DNA of 64,000 nt from Streptomyces nitrosporeus (GTDB lineage Bacteria > Actinomycetota > Actinomycetes > Streptomycetales > Streptomycetaceae), in contig NZ_CP023702.1 of NCBI RefSeq assembly GCF_008704555.1, positions 186,001 to 250,000 on the forward strand, in the 5' to 3' direction. This document shows positions 7,859 to 16,300 of the stretch, piece by piece. Numbering within the stretch: position 1 is the stretch's first letter; each line of letters opens with the position of its first letter. Under the pieces are notes generated by a model. The model did not search any database. It saw only the letters and a program-made list of their open reading frames with translations, and had not been told where the DNA came from. The translations under genes and the position numbers were made by a program.

Positions 7859-9132
7859 GCCGTCACCGGTTCCGTGGGGGCCTGCCGGGTGTCCGGCAGG
7901 GCGCCTGTGCGGTGCAGTCTGGCCACCCCGTACGCGGAGGCGAGTCCGAGGAGGAGGCAGCAGAGCCATGGCAGGAGGGCGGCGGCGCTGCCCGCTCCCG
8001 CGCGTCCGGCCAGGTCCATGGCCCAGCCGATGCCCGTGTTGCCGAGCGCCGCGGCGATCCCCGACGCGGCGTAGAAGATCCCGAAGTAGGTGCCGGTCAG
8101 CCCTGGCCGGCCGAAGGACGGGACCATCTCCATGACGAACGGCTGCGCGATCATGATCCCGAGGTGCAGCAGGAGTGCTCCGGCGAGGACGGGCAGGGCC
8201 CGCAGGGCCGCCTGGACCGGTCCGTCCGGGGGCGGTCCGGCCCCCGCCACCACGGCCGGCGGCACGAACGCCAGGGCCATCAGGGCGAGTCCGGCCGCCA
8301 TCCAGCGGGCGCGGCTGCCCCGGGCCTTGAGGGCACGGGTGAGGGGCAGTTGCACCGTGAGGCCGGCGAGCGTGCCGACGAGGAAGACGAGTCCGGCCGC
8401 GCCGTCCCAGCCGGTGGCCTGCCTCGCTCCGTGGGGCAGCAGCAGGTACAGCTGGTTCTCCAGGGTGAACATGCCGGTCATGACCAGGGCGAAGGTGAGG
8501 AAGGGCCGGTTGCCGGCGGCCTCGCGCCAGTCCGTGAGAACTCTGGTCCGGGCCGGTGCGGTCTTCCGTGTGGGCAGTACCAGGGCCTGGGCGACGGTGA
8601 GGAGGGCGAAGATGCCGGCGGCGGTGAGCGCGGACGCCCGGAAGTCGACGAGCAGCAGGAGGCTGCCGAGGAGCGGGCCGAGGAGCGCGCCGGTGGTCGC
8701 GAAGAGGTTGAAGAGGGCGAACGCCTCCGCCCTGCGCTCCCCCGCCTCCTGGGAGAGGTAGGTACGGACGGCGGGGTTGAACAGCGCCCCGGCCACTCCG
8801 CTGAGCACGGAGGCGGCGAGCAGGACGGGCAGCCGGTCGCCCAGGGCGAAGAGGGCGAAGCCGGCGGTGCGTATCGCGCAGCCGGTGATGATGACACCGC
8901 GCGCGCCGAGGCGGTCGGCGGCCGATCCCCCGAGGAGGAACAGGCCCTGCTGGCTGAGGTTGCGCACTCCGAGCACGACGCCGACGACGGCGGCGGACAT
9001 GCCCAGGTGGTCGCCGAGGTGGGTGGCGAGGTAGGGGATGAGGAGGTAGAAGCCGGTGTTGACGCCGAGCTGGTTGACCAGCAGCAGGCGTACGGCGAGC
9101 GGGAAGGCGCGGATCTCGTGCCAGGTCTTCAT
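7855..9132 (-). CDS. MFS transporter, probable product exporter
   Basis: 425 residues with about 12 hydrophobic segments and a first-loop MFS pattern (GGSAADRLGARG). The start at 9132 is chosen because its ATGA overlaps the epimerase stop, matching the 4-nt overlaps elsewhere in the operon; an in-frame ATG lies four codons earlier. Position between biosynthetic genes and importer suggests export of the operon product, the role CntE has for staphylopine. Substrate not determinable from sequence. Confidence 0.9.
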   Translation of the reverse strand: MKTWHEIRAFPLAVRLLLVNQLGVNTGFYLLIPYLATHLGDHLGMSAAVVGVVLGVRNLSQQGLFLLGGSAADRLGARGVIITGCAIRTAGFALFALGDRLPVLLAASVLSGVAGALFNPAVRTYLSQEAGERRAEAFALFNLFATTGALLGPLLGSLLLLVDFRASALTAAGIFALLTVAQALVLPTRKTAPARTRVLTDWREAAGNRPFLTFALVMTGMFTLENQLYLLLPHGARQATGWDGAAGLVFLVGTLAGLTVQLPLTRALKARGSRARWMAAGLALMALAFVPPAVVAGAGPPPDGPVQAALRALPVLAGALLLHLGIMIAQPFVMEMVPSFGRPGLTGTYFGIFYAASGIAAALGNTGIGWAMDLAGRAGAGSAAALLPWLCCLLLGLASAYGVARLHRTGALPDTRQAPTEPVTA

Positions 9133-10289
9133 CGGGCCGCGCACCGGGGCTCGGCGGTCCGGGGCCGCCGGTCACCGGCCGTCCGGCCGGTGGCCTCCGC
9201 ACGGCCGGTGGTGTCCGTCCCGCCGGTGGCGTCCGCCTCGCCGGTGGTCTCCGCGCGGGGCCGTACGCCGAGGCCGGGCAGGCCGGGTGCGGTGACGAAA
9301 CCGTCGGTGCCGCCGATCCCGGTCCAGGGGTCGTGGGCGAGCAGCAGGTGCCCGTCGAGGTCGGCCCAGCGGGCGCGGTCCGCGATGTGTACGGCGGGTG
9401 CGATACCGAGGGTGCTGGCGGTCAGACAGCCGAGCATCAGGTCCGTGCCGCTGCCTTCCAGGAGGGCGGCGATCCTCAGGGCGGCGTGCACTCCCCCGCA
9501 CTTGGCGAGTTTGACGTTGATGCCGTGGACGCGTCCGGCGAGCCGGCGGGCGTCCTGGTGGCCGACCGCGTCCTCGTCCGCGATGACCGGCAGGGGCGAG
9601 CGGGCGGCGAGCCGGGCGAGCGTCTCCGGTTCGCCGGGGGCGATGGGCTGTTCCACGGCTTCCACCCCCAGCTCGGCGAAGCGGGGCAGGAGGGCGCGGG
9701 CCCGGTCCGGTGTCCACGCGCCGTTGGGGTCCAGGAGGAGCCGGGTGCCGGGGGCCGCCGCGCGGACGGCGCGGACGCGGTCGAGGTCGGCCGTCTCGTC
9801 CGGGTCGCCCGCCTTGATCTTGATGAGGGTGAATCCGGCCCCGGCGAGCCGGCGGGCGTGCTCCGCCGCCCGCCCGGGGGTGGTGAGGGAGATGGTGCGC
9901 GCGGTGGCGGTCCTGGGCGCGCGGGCCGAGCCGAGGAACCGGTGGACGGCGGTACCGGTGCGCTTTCCGACCAGGTCGAGGAGGGCCGCCTCGACGGCGG
10001 CGGTCACCGCGGGCGGGGTGCCGTCCTCGGTGAGTTCACCGGCGCGCAGGGCGTGCAGGGCGGTCTCCGGGCCGGCGAACCGGGTGAGGCGCTCGGCCGC
10101 GTCGGCCGTGTGCCGTCGCAGGGCGGGGAGAGCGAGGCCGTAGTAGGCGCTGGTCACGGCCTCGCCGTGGCCCCGGACCCCGTCGTGTTCCACGGTCAGG
10201 ACGACGGCGTCGCGAGCGGCCATGGTGGAGCGCGAGATGCGCAGCGGTTCGGTGAGTACGAGCCGCACGGTGTGCTGGGTGGTCTTCAC
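9129..10289 (-). CDS. Enolase-superfamily dipeptide epimerase (L-Ala-D/L-Glu epimerase-like)
   Basis: 386 residues, GTG start at 10289 with ribosome site GGAAGAGG. The muconate-lactonizing/dipeptide-epimerase subgroup signature is present: the first catalytic lysine in IKIKAGD, metal-ligand blocks LLLDPNGAW, VEQPI and IADEDAV, and the second lysine in INVKLAKCGG. It inverts the alpha-carbon of a dipeptide or amino acid derivative. The last about 40 residues form a Thr/Ala/Gly/Asp-rich degenerate repeat (TTGEADATGGTDTTG) not needed for the fold. In this operon it would supply a D-configured residue, as histidine racemase CntK does in staphylopine synthesis. Confidence 0.88.
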   Translation of the reverse strand: MKTTQHTVRLVLTEPLRISRSTMAARDAVVLTVEHDGVRGHGEAVTSAYYGLALPALRRHTADAAERLTRFAGPETALHALRAGELTEDGTPPAVTAAVEAALLDLVGKRTGTAVHRFLGSARAPRTATARTISLTTPGRAAEHARRLAGAGFTLIKIKAGDPDETADLDRVRAVRAAAPGTRLLLDPNGAWTPDRARALLPRFAELGVEAVEQPIAPGEPETLARLAARSPLPVIADEDAVGHQDARRLAGRVHGINVKLAKCGGVHAALRIAALLEGSGTDLMLGCLTASTLGIAPAVHIADRARWADLDGHLLLAHDPWTGIGGTDGFVTAPGLPGLGVRPRAETTGEADATGGTDTTGRAEATGRTAGDRRPRTAEPRCAAR

Positions 10290-10317
10290 AGTTGCCTCTT
10301 CCGGAGCTGGGACGGGG

Positions 10318-10435
10318 CCGGTACGGCCGGGGGGCAGGGCGCGTACGGCCGGGGGCAAGGCGTGCACGGCCGGGGACGGAGCCGGTACGGCCGGGGGCAG
10401 GGCATGCGTACGGCCGGGGCAGGCGTGTACGGCGG
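10318..10435. repeat. Degenerate tandem repeat between PLP enzyme and epimerase genes
   Basis: About five imperfect copies of a roughly 20-24 nt unit built on GTACGGCCGGGGGCAGGGC. It fills the 147-nt gap between two otherwise tightly packed operon genes. The GC-rich repeats could form secondary structure that attenuates or processes the transcript between the ligase and epimerase parts. Confidence 0.6.
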
Positions 10436-10436
10436 A

Positions 10437-11513
10437 TCAGTGCCGGGCGGGCCCCAGCGGGTCGGTGACGGTGGTGCACCTGGCCCACCCGCCGGTCTGC
10501 GCGGCGCGCGGGTGGGGGACGTCGACGGGCCGGTCCGCGGCCGTTTCGGGGTCCAGCCGGTGGGTGGTGGTGAAGTCGTCGTCGTAGACGGTGCCGAGGT
10601 AGCGGTGCGGTCCGTCGGGGAAGACGGTGGCGACGGTCGCCCCGGGGTGGGCGCGTGCGGCCCAGGCGGCGACGCGTGCGACGGCGCCGGTGCTCCAGCC
10701 GCCGCTGACGAAGTTGCCCCGGGCGAGTCTGCGGCAGGCGTCGGCGGCTTCGGCGGGGCCGATCCAGTGCACCTCGTCGAAGGCCCCGTAGGCGACGTTG
10801 CGCGGGTGGATGCTGCTGCCGAGTCCGCGCATCAGGCGGGGTGCGGCGGGCTGTCCGAAGATGGTGGATCCGGTGGAGTCGACCGCGATCAGGCGCAGGG
10901 ACGGCCAGTGTCTGCGCAACGGTCCGGCGATCCCGGCGCTGTGCCCGCCGGTGCCGACACTGCACACGAGGATGTCCAGCCGGTCGAGCTGGGTGGCGAG
11001 TTCGGCGGCGAGGGAGGCGTAGCCGGCGGTGTTGTCCGGGTTGTTGTACTGGTCGGGCCAGTACGCCCCGGGGAGTCGGCCGAGCAGGTCGTGCAGCCGT
11101 TCCAGCCGGGCTCCCTGCCAGCCGCCGTGGGCGGCGGGCCGGTCGACGATCTCGAGCCGCGCGCCGTGGGCACGCAGCAACTGGCGCATGGACGGTTCGA
11201 GTTCGCTGTCGCCGACCAGGATGACGGGATGGCCGAGCGCCTGTCCGGCGAAGGCGAGTCCGATGCCGAGGGTGCCGGAGGTGGACTCCACCACGGGGGC
11301 GCCGGGCAGCAGTTCACCGCGTTCCTCGGCGCCCAGGAGCATCGACACGGCGGCGCGGGCCTTCATCCCGCCGACGCCGTACTCTTCGAGTTTCGCCCAG
11401 AATCCCGGGTGGTCCCCGGGCAGCCGGGTGGTGATCCGGGCCAGGGGGGTGCGGCCGAGCAGGGCGAGCAGCTCGCGGTTGGGGGCGAGGGCTGCGGGCC
11501 AGGCGGTGGTCAT
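10437..11513 (-). CDS. Cysteine-synthase-family PLP enzyme (fold type II)
   Basis: 358 residues of the cysteine synthase / SbnA-like family. The PLP lysine is in GGMKARAA (about residue 50), the substrate loop is VESTSGTLG, and the phosphate-binding glycine loop is VGTGGHSAG. The family makes beta-substituted alanines by beta-replacement; SbnA-type members build amino-acid adducts for metallophores. The usual KDR after the lysine is replaced by KAR, and a C-terminal extension of about 30 residues is present, so the donor substrate may differ. ATG overlaps the DUF364 stop by 4 nt. Confidence 0.88.
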   Translation of the reverse strand: MTTAWPAALAPNRELLALLGRTPLARITTRLPGDHPGFWAKLEEYGVGGMKARAAVSMLLGAEERGELLPGAPVVESTSGTLGIGLAFAGQALGHPVILVGDSELEPSMRQLLRAHGARLEIVDRPAAHGGWQGARLERLHDLLGRLPGAYWPDQYNNPDNTAGYASLAAELATQLDRLDILVCSVGTGGHSAGIAGPLRRHWPSLRLIAVDSTGSTIFGQPAAPRLMRGLGSSIHPRNVAYGAFDEVHWIGPAEAADACRRLARGNFVSGGWSTGAVARVAAWAARAHPGATVATVFPDGPHRYLGTVYDDDFTTTHRLDPETAADRPVDVPHPRAAQTGGWARCTTVTDPLGPARH

Positions 11514-12349
11514 GGGGTGCCTCCGTGGGCCGCGCGGTAGTGGTGGACGGTGCCGGGCCCGCCGTCGAGCCAGAAGAAGGGGTACGGTTCCGCGCACACG
11601 GCGCTCACTCCGGCGCCGAGGAACCGGGGCAGCACGGCGCTGCCCGTCTGGGCGAACATGACCAGTTCCCGGCCGTGCTCCCGGGCGTGCCGGAGCAGCG
11701 GGTCGAACGTGCCGTTGCCGAGCGTCATCCCGGAGGCGAGTACCGCGTCGCAGCGGTCGAGGTGGGCCGCCGCGTCCGTGACGACGGGTTCGCCCCACTC
11801 GGTGGTGCCGCCCTTCAGGTCGCACGGCACGCCCGTCAGTCCGCGTGCGCGCAGTTCGGCCAGCAGCGAGTTGACGACGCCGACGACCAGGACGGTGCTG
11901 CCGGGCGGCTGGTCCAGCAGGTCCACGACGGCCCTGGCCCGTGCCCGGGAGCGTTCCAGCGAGGTTCCGCCGGGCAGGGCCACCGGCCGTGCGCCGTGGG
12001 CCGGGGTGTGCGGGGCCGTGTCCATGAGGTAGGCGTCCAGGGCGGCGACCCGTACCGGCAGCAGGGGGTGGCCGAGGAGGTCCGCGAGGGCCGCCCCGGC
12101 GCAGTCGGTGACCGTCGCGGCGGGCAGCGCGCCGGGTTCGACGGCGCAGGAGCCGGTCGCCCGGCCGAGCCGGAGGCTGAGGACCTCGTTGCGGTATCCG
12201 CCGCGCCGCCCGTCGTGCCGGACGGCCTGGGAGGTGGTGAAGGCGACGGTGGTCCGTTGCCGGCGGGGGTCCGGGCCGAGCTCCCCGGCCAGGGCACGGG
12301 CCACGAGTCCGTCGAAGGCGGGTGCCGCGGTGGGCGGCGCCGCCGTCAT
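11510..12349 (-). CDS. DUF364 Rossmann-like protein (putative heavy-metal chelation domain)
   Basis: 279 residues. An N-terminal DUF4213-like segment (about 1-90) is followed by a Rossmann-like DUF364 domain with VLVVGVVNSLLAEL, a DLKGGTTEW strip and the late VLASGMTLGNGTFD loop. DUF364 proteins are annotated as putative heavy-metal chelators and often sit beside metal transport genes; no enzymatic activity is established. Start and stop overlap its neighbours by 4 nt each, so it is made together with the ATP-grasp and PLP enzymes. Its presence supports a metal-related role for the operon. Confidence 0.75.
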   Translation of the reverse strand: MTAAPPTAAPAFDGLVARALAGELGPDPRRQRTTVAFTTSQAVRHDGRRGGYRNEVLSLRLGRATGSCAVEPGALPAATVTDCAGAALADLLGHPLLPVRVAALDAYLMDTAPHTPAHGARPVALPGGTSLERSRARARAVVDLLDQPPGSTVLVVGVVNSLLAELRARGLTGVPCDLKGGTTEWGEPVVTDAAAHLDRCDAVLASGMTLGNGTFDPLLRHAREHGRELVMFAQTGSAVLPRFLGAGVSAVCAEPYPFFWLDGGPGTVHHYRAAHGGTP

Positions 12350-13602
12350 GCGCGCACCAGCCGGGGGCGTACGCCGGCGAGCAGCGCGGTGACACGGTCG
12401 CGTGCGCCGAGGCCGTCGGTGTCGCCGGCCATGACGTGGCCCAGGTATCCGTTGTTGCTGTCGGCCGCCCGGACCTCGGTGCCGGGCTCCGCGAGCTGGA
12501 CCTCCAGGACGCCGTCGGCGTCCCGGAGCCCGGCGGCTCCGTCGACTCCGGCGAGGACGCCCGCGGTGTCGGGGACGAGGAAGGCGACGGCGGCGCTGCG
12601 CAGTCCCGTCTCGCGGGGGCGCAGGTCGGGTTCACGGCCGAGCGCCACATCGACGCAGGCGGCCGCGAGGTCGATGCCGGTGACGTGGCGGACCAGTTCG
12701 GTGATGCGGTTGCCGGCCGGGCGCGGGTTGACCTCCACGACGCGGGGCCCGTCGGCGGTCAGTTTGATCTCGGTGTGGGCCACCACGTCGTCGAGCCCGA
12801 GCGCCTCCCCGGCGCGTACGGCGGTCCGGGTGGCCGCGGCGGTCTGCTCGGGGGTGAGGCCGGCGGGGAACATGTGACCGGTCTCGATGAAGGCGCGGTC
12901 CCCTCCGACGCTCTTGTCGGTCACACCGACGACCCGGACGCGTCCGGCGTACGTCACGGTCTCGACGCTGACCTCGGGCCCGGTCAGGTACTCCTCCAGC
13001 AGGATGTGCGGATCGCGCCGCTGGCCGCGGGCGTTGAGCGGGAACGCCGCCAGCGCCCGGCACGCCTCGGCGAGTTGCGCCTCGTCGTCCACACGCCGTA
13101 CGAACATGCCCGCGCAGAGGTCCACGGGCTTGGCCACGAGCGGATAGCCGATGTCCCGGGCGGCACGGAGCGCGCCGGCCTCGTCCGTACAGACCGCGAA
13201 GCGGGGTCCGGGCACGCCGGCGGCGGCCAGGACGCGGCGGGTGGCGTCCTTCCGGCAGGCGTTCTCCACCGCTTCGGCCGAGGGGCCGGGCAGCCCGAGC
13301 CGGGCGGCGATCCGGGCGGCGGCCGGCAGGTAGTAGTCGCAGGAGGTGAGCACCCCGTCGAAACGCAGCGCCGTGTGCAGGCGCTCCGCCAGCGGCAGCA
13401 GTGCGTCGATGTCGTTGGTCGGCGCGGTCACCAGGGCGCGGGCGTCGAGCAGCGGGTGGCCGGCGCCCTCGGGCGCGGAACGCAGGTAGTGCCTCAGGTC
13501 GCGGGTGAGGAAGGTGAAGTCGTGCCCGTCCTCCGCCAGCGCCCGTGGCAGCAGCCTGCTCATCGATCCGACCCAGCTCTCGACCACCAACAGGTGAGCC
13601 AT
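12346..13602 (-). CDS. ATP-grasp ligase, first gene of the candidate metallophore operon
   Basis: 418 residues of the ATP-grasp carboxylate-amine ligase superfamily. The central nucleotide-binding segment GYPLVAKPVD and the Mg-binding block HTEIKLTADGPRVVEVNPRP are visible; the N-terminal PreATP-grasp part runs to about residue 110. Such enzymes form amide bonds through acyl-phosphates. The ATG at 13602 is preferred over upstream starts because of the strong ribosome site AAGGGGGAG. A roughly 180-nt leader separates it from the promoter with the Zur-like box. Confidence 0.9.
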   Translation of the reverse strand: MAHLLVVESWVGSMSRLLPRALAEDGHDFTFLTRDLRHYLRSAPEGAGHPLLDARALVTAPTNDIDALLPLAERLHTALRFDGVLTSCDYYLPAAARIAARLGLPGPSAEAVENACRKDATRRVLAAAGVPGPRFAVCTDEAGALRAARDIGYPLVAKPVDLCAGMFVRRVDDEAQLAEACRALAAFPLNARGQRRDPHILLEEYLTGPEVSVETVTYAGRVRVVGVTDKSVGGDRAFIETGHMFPAGLTPEQTAAATRTAVRAGEALGLDDVVAHTEIKLTADGPRVVEVNPRPAGNRITELVRHVTGIDLAAACVDVALGREPDLRPRETGLRSAAVAFLVPDTAGVLAGVDGAAGLRDADGVLEVQLAEPGTEVRAADSNNGYLGHVMAGDTDGLGARDRVTALLAGVRPRLVRA

Positions 13603-13788
13603 GAACTCCCCCTTCTCACAGTGACGTTGGAAAACATGCCGCCGAAGGCGCACCGCCGACGTGCCCCCTGGGCACACCGCGGGACGCGCCGTGGAGGCGT
13701 GCCGCCGGGAACCCGCCCCGGGCGTGCCGGCGGGCGTGCGGACAGAGTCCACCCCCGCTCAGGACGACCGGGGCGCCCGACCGGTGAC

Positions 13789-13817
13789 ACGTTATCGATA
13801 ATCGTTTTCATTGTCAT
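13789..13817 (-). promoter_or_regulatory. Promoter with Zur-type Fur-family operator in the spacer
   Basis: On the minus strand: -35 ATGACA (13812-13817), a 17-nt spacer, and -10 TAACGT (13789-13794). The spacer holds TGAAAACGATTATCG (13796-13810), a 7-1-7 inverted repeat that matches the actinobacterial Zur consensus TGAAAATGATTTTCA at 12 of 15 positions. An operator across the -35/-10 spacer is the classical repressor layout. It would make the operon zinc-repressed. The region 13603-14030 has no gene; the box also lies upstream of the divergent DUF5709 gene. Confidence 0.75.
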
Positions 13818-14030
13818 CTGAGTCTTCGTCATTCCTGGTCCGGACCCGGCCCCGGGCCGTGCGCGTACCGGTTCCGGGGGCGGTGCGCCCGCCCCCGGGA
13901 CCCGCTTCCGTTGCGTCCCGCCCGGGACCGGAGTGGAATTGCATACAGGAACCCTGTTCAGGGCGCACTCCACCCGGCGCCCGGCACCGCGGCGGCACAG
14001 GACCCCCCGTCCGGACGGAGAGGACACGCG

Positions 14031-14555
14031 ATGACTGACACCGACCAGGGGGACGGTGCGACGGCCGGCCCCGGACCGGGGACGGGCGCATGGGGGGACG
14101 ACGTCTACCAGCCCCAGGACGACGCGGCCTCCGACCCCGTCGAACAGCTGGACGTGGAGGACATGCTGGACGACTCCGGGCTCACCGACCTGCTCGACGA
14201 GGGGTACTCCCCGCCCGAGCGCCCGCTGGCGGTCGGCGACCAGGGCACCACGGCGTCGGAGCAGCACACCGGTGAATCCCTGGAGCGCCGCCTGGCCAGG
14301 GAGGTTCCCGATGTGTCCGAACCCCCCGCGGACGGGCCGGGTGACCTTGAGGACGGTGACGGCGAGCTGTACGACAACCAGGTCGGCACGGACCGTTCGG
14401 GGCGCCTCACCCAGGGGGGCGACGGGCACGTCCCGGCGCCCCTCACCGCCCAGGACGTCGGGATCGACGGCGCGGCGGCGTCCGCCGAGGAGGCGGCGGT
14501 GCATGTGATCCCCGAGGAGAGCGACCTGCTCCCGGGCGAGGAACGCGCGCACTGA
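14031..14555 (+). CDS. DUF5709 family acidic protein
   Basis: 174 residues, strongly acidic and probably partly disordered, with no membrane segment. The blocks DDVYQPQDDAASDP, YSPPERPLAV and ESLERRLAREVPD are characteristic of the actinobacterial DUF5709 family. Function unknown. The ATG follows GGAGAGG. It stands alone upstream of gnd with a short hairpin between them. Confidence 0.85.
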   Translation: MTDTDQGDGATAGPGPGTGAWGDDVYQPQDDAASDPVEQLDVEDMLDDSGLTDLLDEGYSPPERPLAVGDQGTTASEQHTGESLERRLAREVPDVSEPPADGPGDLEDGDGELYDNQVGTDRSGRLTQGGDGHVPAPLTAQDVGIDGAAASAEEAAVHVIPEESDLLPGEERAH

Positions 14556-14563
14556 GGACACCC

Positions 14564-14590
14564 CCTCCCGCCGTGTGGGCGCGCGGGAGG
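14564..14590 (+). terminator. Candidate hairpin terminator
   Basis: CCTCCCGC (14564-14571) pairs with GCGGGAGG (14583-14590) across an 11-nt loop, starting 8 nt after the DUF5709 stop. No T-tract follows, as is common for Streptomyces terminators. Confidence 0.45.
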
Positions 14591-14652
14591 CAGGGCAGGC
14601 GGACGGAACCCACCCCGCACCACACCTCCGAACGGATTGCAGGAGCACACAG

Positions 14653-16095
14653 ATGAGCGGTACCGCACAGATCGGCGTCACCGGGCTCGCGGTGATGGGC
14701 CGCAACCTGGCCCGCAACTTCGCGCGCAACGGCTTCCGGGTGGCCGTGCACAACCGCACCACCGCGAAGACCGACGCCCTGATCGAGGAGTTCGGCGGCG
14801 AGGGGGACTTCGTCGCCGCGCACACCCCCGAAGAGTTCGTCGCCGCCCTGGAACGCCCCCGCCGTCTCATGGTCATGGTCAAGGCGGGAGATCCGACCGA
14901 CGCCGTCATCCGGGAGTTCGTCCCGCTGCTGGAGGCGGGCGATGTCGTCATCGACGGCGGCAACGCCCACTTCGAGGACACCCGCCGGCGCGAGAGGGAA
15001 CTGCGTGAACACGGCATCCACTTCGTGGGGGTGGGCATCTCGGGGGGCGAGGAGGGCGCGCTCGAAGGACCGAGCATCATGCCGGGCGGGTCAAAGGAGT
15101 CGTACGCCTCGCTGGGACCGATGCTGGAGCGGATCGCCGCACGCGCCCAGGACGGCACCCCCTGCACCACCCACATCGGCCCGGACGGTGCCGGGCACTT
15201 CGTGAAGATGGTCCACAACGGCATCGAGTACGCCGACATGCAGCTCATCGCCGAGGCGTACGACCTGCTGCGCTCCGTGGCCGGCTACTCCCCCGCCCGG
15301 ATCGCCGAGACGTTCCGCGGCTGGAACACCGGCCGTCTCGACTCGTATCTGATCGAGATCACCGCCGAGGTCCTGGCGCACACGGACGCCGCGACGGGCA
15401 AGCCGTTCGTCGACGTCGTGCAGGACCGGGCGGAGCAGAAGGGCACGGGCCGCTGGACGGTGCAGACCGCGCTCGACCTGGGGGTCCCGGTGTCGGGGAT
15501 CGCCGAGGCCGTCTTCGCCCGCTCGCTGTCGGGCCACGCGGACCTGCGGGAGGCCGCCCGCACCCTGCCGGGGCCGACGGCGTCCGTCCTGGGCGAGGCG
15601 GAGGCAGCGGCGTTCGCGGACCGGGTCGAGCAGGCCCTGTACGCGTCCAAGGTCGTGTCGTACGCGCAGGGCTTCCACCAGATCAGGGCCGGCGGCGAGG
15701 CGTACGGCTGGGACATCGACCTGGGCGGGGTCGCGTCGATCTGGCGGGCCGGATGCATCATCCGGGCCGCGTTCCTGGACCGTATCCGGGCGGCGTACGA
15801 CAGCCGGCCCGGCCTGGTGAGCCTGCTCCTGGACCCCCGGTTCGCACGGGAGACGGGCACCGCCCAGGACGACTGGCGCGCGGTGGTCGCCGAGGCCGCG
15901 CGCCAGGGGGTCCCCACACCGGGCTTCGCCGCGGCCCTCGCGTACTACGACGGCCTGCGCGCCGGCCGGCTGCCCGCGGCGCTCACCCAGGGCCAGCGGG
16001 ACTTCTTCGGGGCGCACACCTATCGGCGTACGGACCGGGAAGGGTCCTTCCACACGCTCTGGGGCGGCGACCGGTCGGAGGTCCCGGCGGGGTGA
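14653..16095 (+). CDS. gnd: 6-phosphogluconate dehydrogenase (decarboxylating)
   Basis: 480 residues, the usual length of the long-form enzyme. It has the N-terminal NADP Rossmann motif GVTGLAVMGRNLARN, the 6-phosphogluconate dehydrogenase signature IDGGN with VGISGGEEGA, and the catalytic block HFVKMVHNGIEYADMQ with Lys and His visible. It oxidatively decarboxylates 6-phosphogluconate to ribulose 5-phosphate in the cytoplasmic pentose phosphate pathway. ATG at 14653 is preceded by AGGAG. Streptomyces often carry more than one gnd; this one is apparently monocistronic. Confidence 0.96.
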   Translation: MSGTAQIGVTGLAVMGRNLARNFARNGFRVAVHNRTTAKTDALIEEFGGEGDFVAAHTPEEFVAALERPRRLMVMVKAGDPTDAVIREFVPLLEAGDVVIDGGNAHFEDTRRRERELREHGIHFVGVGISGGEEGALEGPSIMPGGSKESYASLGPMLERIAARAQDGTPCTTHIGPDGAGHFVKMVHNGIEYADMQLIAEAYDLLRSVAGYSPARIAETFRGWNTGRLDSYLIEITAEVLAHTDAATGKPFVDVVQDRAEQKGTGRWTVQTALDLGVPVSGIAEAVFARSLSGHADLREAARTLPGPTASVLGEAEAAAFADRVEQALYASKVVSYAQGFHQIRAGGEAYGWDIDLGGVASIWRAGCIIRAAFLDRIRAAYDSRPGLVSLLLDPRFARETGTAQDDWRAVVAEAARQGVPTPGFAAALAYYDGLRAGRLPAALTQGQRDFFGAHTYRRTDREGSFHTLWGGDRSEVPAG

Positions 16096-16139
16096 CCGGG
16101 GCGCGGCCCGGCCGGAGGGAGGAGCGGGCGCCGGACCGG

Positions 16140-16275
16140 CCCCTCCCGCCGCGCCGGGTCCTCTCCCCCGTGCCGGGCCCCTTCCGCCGTGCCGGGCCCT
16201 CTCCCCCGTGCTCGGCCCCTTCCCCGTACCGGGCTCTCCCCCGTCCCCGGCCTCTTCCGCCGTGCCCGTACCGGC
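16140..16275. repeat. Degenerate tandem repeat upstream of the PucR gene
   Basis: Six or seven imperfect copies of a roughly 20-nt unit such as CCCCGTGCCGGGCCCTCTC fill most of the 205-nt gap between gnd and the PucR gene. Pyrimidine-rich on the plus strand. No coding sense seen. Confidence 0.55.
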
Positions 16276-16300
16276 TGCGCGGTCCCCGTATGCTCGCCCC

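Noticed and set aside
12346..13602. NRPS-independent siderophore (IucA/IucC) synthetase
   Set aside because: The protein has ATP-grasp motifs, not IucA/IucC motifs; amide formation is likely but by a different family.
13796..13810. Iron (DtxR/DmdR-type) box
   Set aside because: The sequence lacks the TTAGGTTAGGCTAACCTAA pattern; the 7-1-7 Fur-family Zur layout fits much better.
14564..14590. Riboswitch for gnd
   Set aside because: Only a simple 8-bp hairpin is present, better explained as a terminator of the upstream gene.
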